DNA of 22,579 bases, taken from Glacieibacterium sp038211965. Lineage in GTDB: Bacteria; Pseudomonadota; Alphaproteobacteria; Sphingomonadales; Sphingomonadaceae. The DNA is taken from NCBI GenBank assembly GCA_038211965.1, contig JBBQVB010000033.1:1-22579 (forward strand), written 5' to 3'. The notes beneath the pieces were generated by a model, which had not been told where the DNA came from, did no database searches, and saw only the letters and a program-made list of their open reading frames with translations. Of this stretch, positions 21,615 to 22,579 are shown piece by piece; the stretch's first letter is position 1; each line of letters starts with the position of its first letter. Position numbers and translations under genes: made by a program.

Positions 21615-22579
21615 ATGGCAAGCGACAGCGACGGCGCGGCGGTCGCGCGAGATCTTGGCGGGCACCCGCCTGGCCTTGCGGTGATCGCCTTCACCGAACT
21701 CTGGGAGCGCTTCGCCTTCTACGGCCTGCAGGCGCTGCTGGTGCTCTACATGACGGGTCATCTGCTGACCCCCGGCGTAATCGACACCGTCTGGGGTTTC
21801 GGCGGGTTCCGGCGCGGCGTCGAAGGCGTCTTCGGGACGCTGTCGACACAGGCGCTCGCGACACAGATCTTCGGGTTGTACGTCGGGCTGGCCAACTTCC
21901 TGCCGCTCGCGGGCAGCGTGCTCGGCGACCGCTTCGGGCGACGGCACGTGGTCACCGCTGGCCTCGCGCTGCTCGCGCTCGGCCACGTCGCGATGGCGTT
22001 CGAGCCTGCGTTCCTTCTCGCGCTCGGCGCGGTCGCGGCGGGTTGCGGCCTGCTCAAGGGTAATCTCGCGGCTCAGTTGGGCCAGGTCTACGGCCCCGAC
22101 GACAAGCGCCGCGATGCCGGATTCTCGATCTATCTCTGGGCGATCAACCTCGGCGGGCTGCTCGCGCCGCTGGTCTGCGGGACGCTCGGCGAAGTCTATG
22201 GCTGGCGCTGGGGCTTCGGTTCGGCGGGCGTCGGCATGGCCGTCGGCCTGCTCGTATATCTGGCAGCCGGACGCGCGCTCCCCGCCGATCCGCCGCGCGG
22301 CGCGGCATCGGGCGCGCCGTCGCTAACCCGCGCCGACCGGCCGCGCATCGTCGCGCTACTTGTCGTCATCGCGGTCGCGGTCCTGTTCTGGACGACGCAG
22401 GTGCAGGTCTGGAACACCTACCCGTTGTGGATCAAGGCGCGTGTCGGCCTCAATATCGGCGGCTTCCGTTTGCCGGTGACATGGTTTCAGTCGCTCGACG
22501 CGTTCGGGCTGATCGTCCTGACCCCGCTTGTCCTGTGGCGCTGGCGCGTCGAGGCGGCGCGCGGCACCGAGCCGCGTGC
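21615..22579 (+). CDS. POT-family peptide MFS transporter, N-terminal part (3' end outside window)
   Basis: The 5' two thirds of a proton-coupled oligopeptide transporter (PTR2/POT branch of the major facilitator superfamily), running off the window without a stop. The signature TELWERFAFYGLQALLVLY in helix 1 carries the ExxERFxxYG motif used for proton coupling. LGDRFGRRHVV is MFS motif A, and FSIYLWAINLGGLLAPLVCG matches the second PTR2 signature. At least seven hydrophobic helices are present. The chosen ATG (21615) has a GGGGGCGG ribosome site; the in-frame ATG at 21597 has AGGGGG directly against it. It imports di- and tripeptides across the inner membrane; the specificity is unknown. 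Confidence 0.92.
   Translation, partial: MASDSDGAAVARDLGGHPPGLAVIAFTELWERFAFYGLQALLVLYMTGHLLTPGVIDTVWGFGGFRRGVEGVFGTLSTQALATQIFGLYVGLANFLPLAGSVLGDRFGRRHVVTAGLALLALGHVAMAFEPAFLLALGAVAAGCGLLKGNLAAQLGQVYGPDDKRRDAGFSIYLWAINLGGLLAPLVCGTLGEVYGWRWGFGSAGVGMAVGLLVYLAAGRALPADPPRGAASGAPSLTRADRPRIVALLVVIAVAVLFWTTQVQVWNTYPLWIKARVGLNIGGFRLPVTWFQSLDAFGLIVLTPLVLWRWRVEAARGTEPR

Overview
The window is GC-rich, densely packed chromosomal DNA from an alphaproteobacterium, most likely a member of the Sphingomonadales. The Tgt protein is very close to the Zymomonas enzyme. The run riboflavin synthase, RibB-type protein, lumazine synthase, NusB, ThiL is a typical alphaproteobacterial order. An EcfG-type promoter and a ParB-type site also fit this group. 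No insertion sequence, prophage gene or CRISPR array is visible.

Layout. Positions 2-733 hold the 3' end of a DEAD-box RNA helicase with a long Arg/Asp-rich tail. An enoyl-CoA hydratase/isomerase (853-1656) converges on tgt (1610-2803, minus), with a 47-bp overlap of coding ends. Formate-THF ligase fhs (2901-4580) overlaps by 4 bp the start of a putative outer-membrane beta-barrel protein (4577-5359). An SDR oxidoreductase (5363-6166, minus) sits behind an apparent general-stress promoter. Beyond it lies the remnant of a beta-barrel gene (about 6290-6481) and an unrecognised coiled-coil-like protein. A single-chain indolepyruvate ferredoxin oxidoreductase (7067-10510) follows, preceded by a perfect 9+9 bp palindrome.

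The central block is a vitamin cluster: ribE, a YCII-domain protein, an HTH-RibB-degenerate GCHII fusion, an inverted-repeat element, ribH, nusB, a parS-like site and thiL. Next is hppA, a K+-independent H+-pumping pyrophosphatase. A tightly coupled YceI - cytochrome b561 - YceI operon ends at a good intrinsic terminator (19221-19254). The right end holds an N-formylglutamate amidohydrolase (minus), tRNA-Val(GAC), a DUF72 gene whose reading frame runs antisense through that tRNA, a 61-aa small protein and the 5' part of a POT-family peptide transporter.

Functional threads. The CoA-thioester genes (enoyl-CoA hydratase/isomerase and IOR) fit aromatic or branched amino-acid breakdown, and each has its own palindromic operator candidate. 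The riboflavin genes lack ribD and a functional GTP cyclohydrolase II here, so both must be elsewhere in the genome. The most unusual signal is the DNA-binding-type N-terminus on RibB, together with two near-identical 12-bp repeats 31 bp apart just upstream of its own start. This suggests a self-regulating riboflavin enzyme. No wholly new multi-gene defence or mobile system was found.
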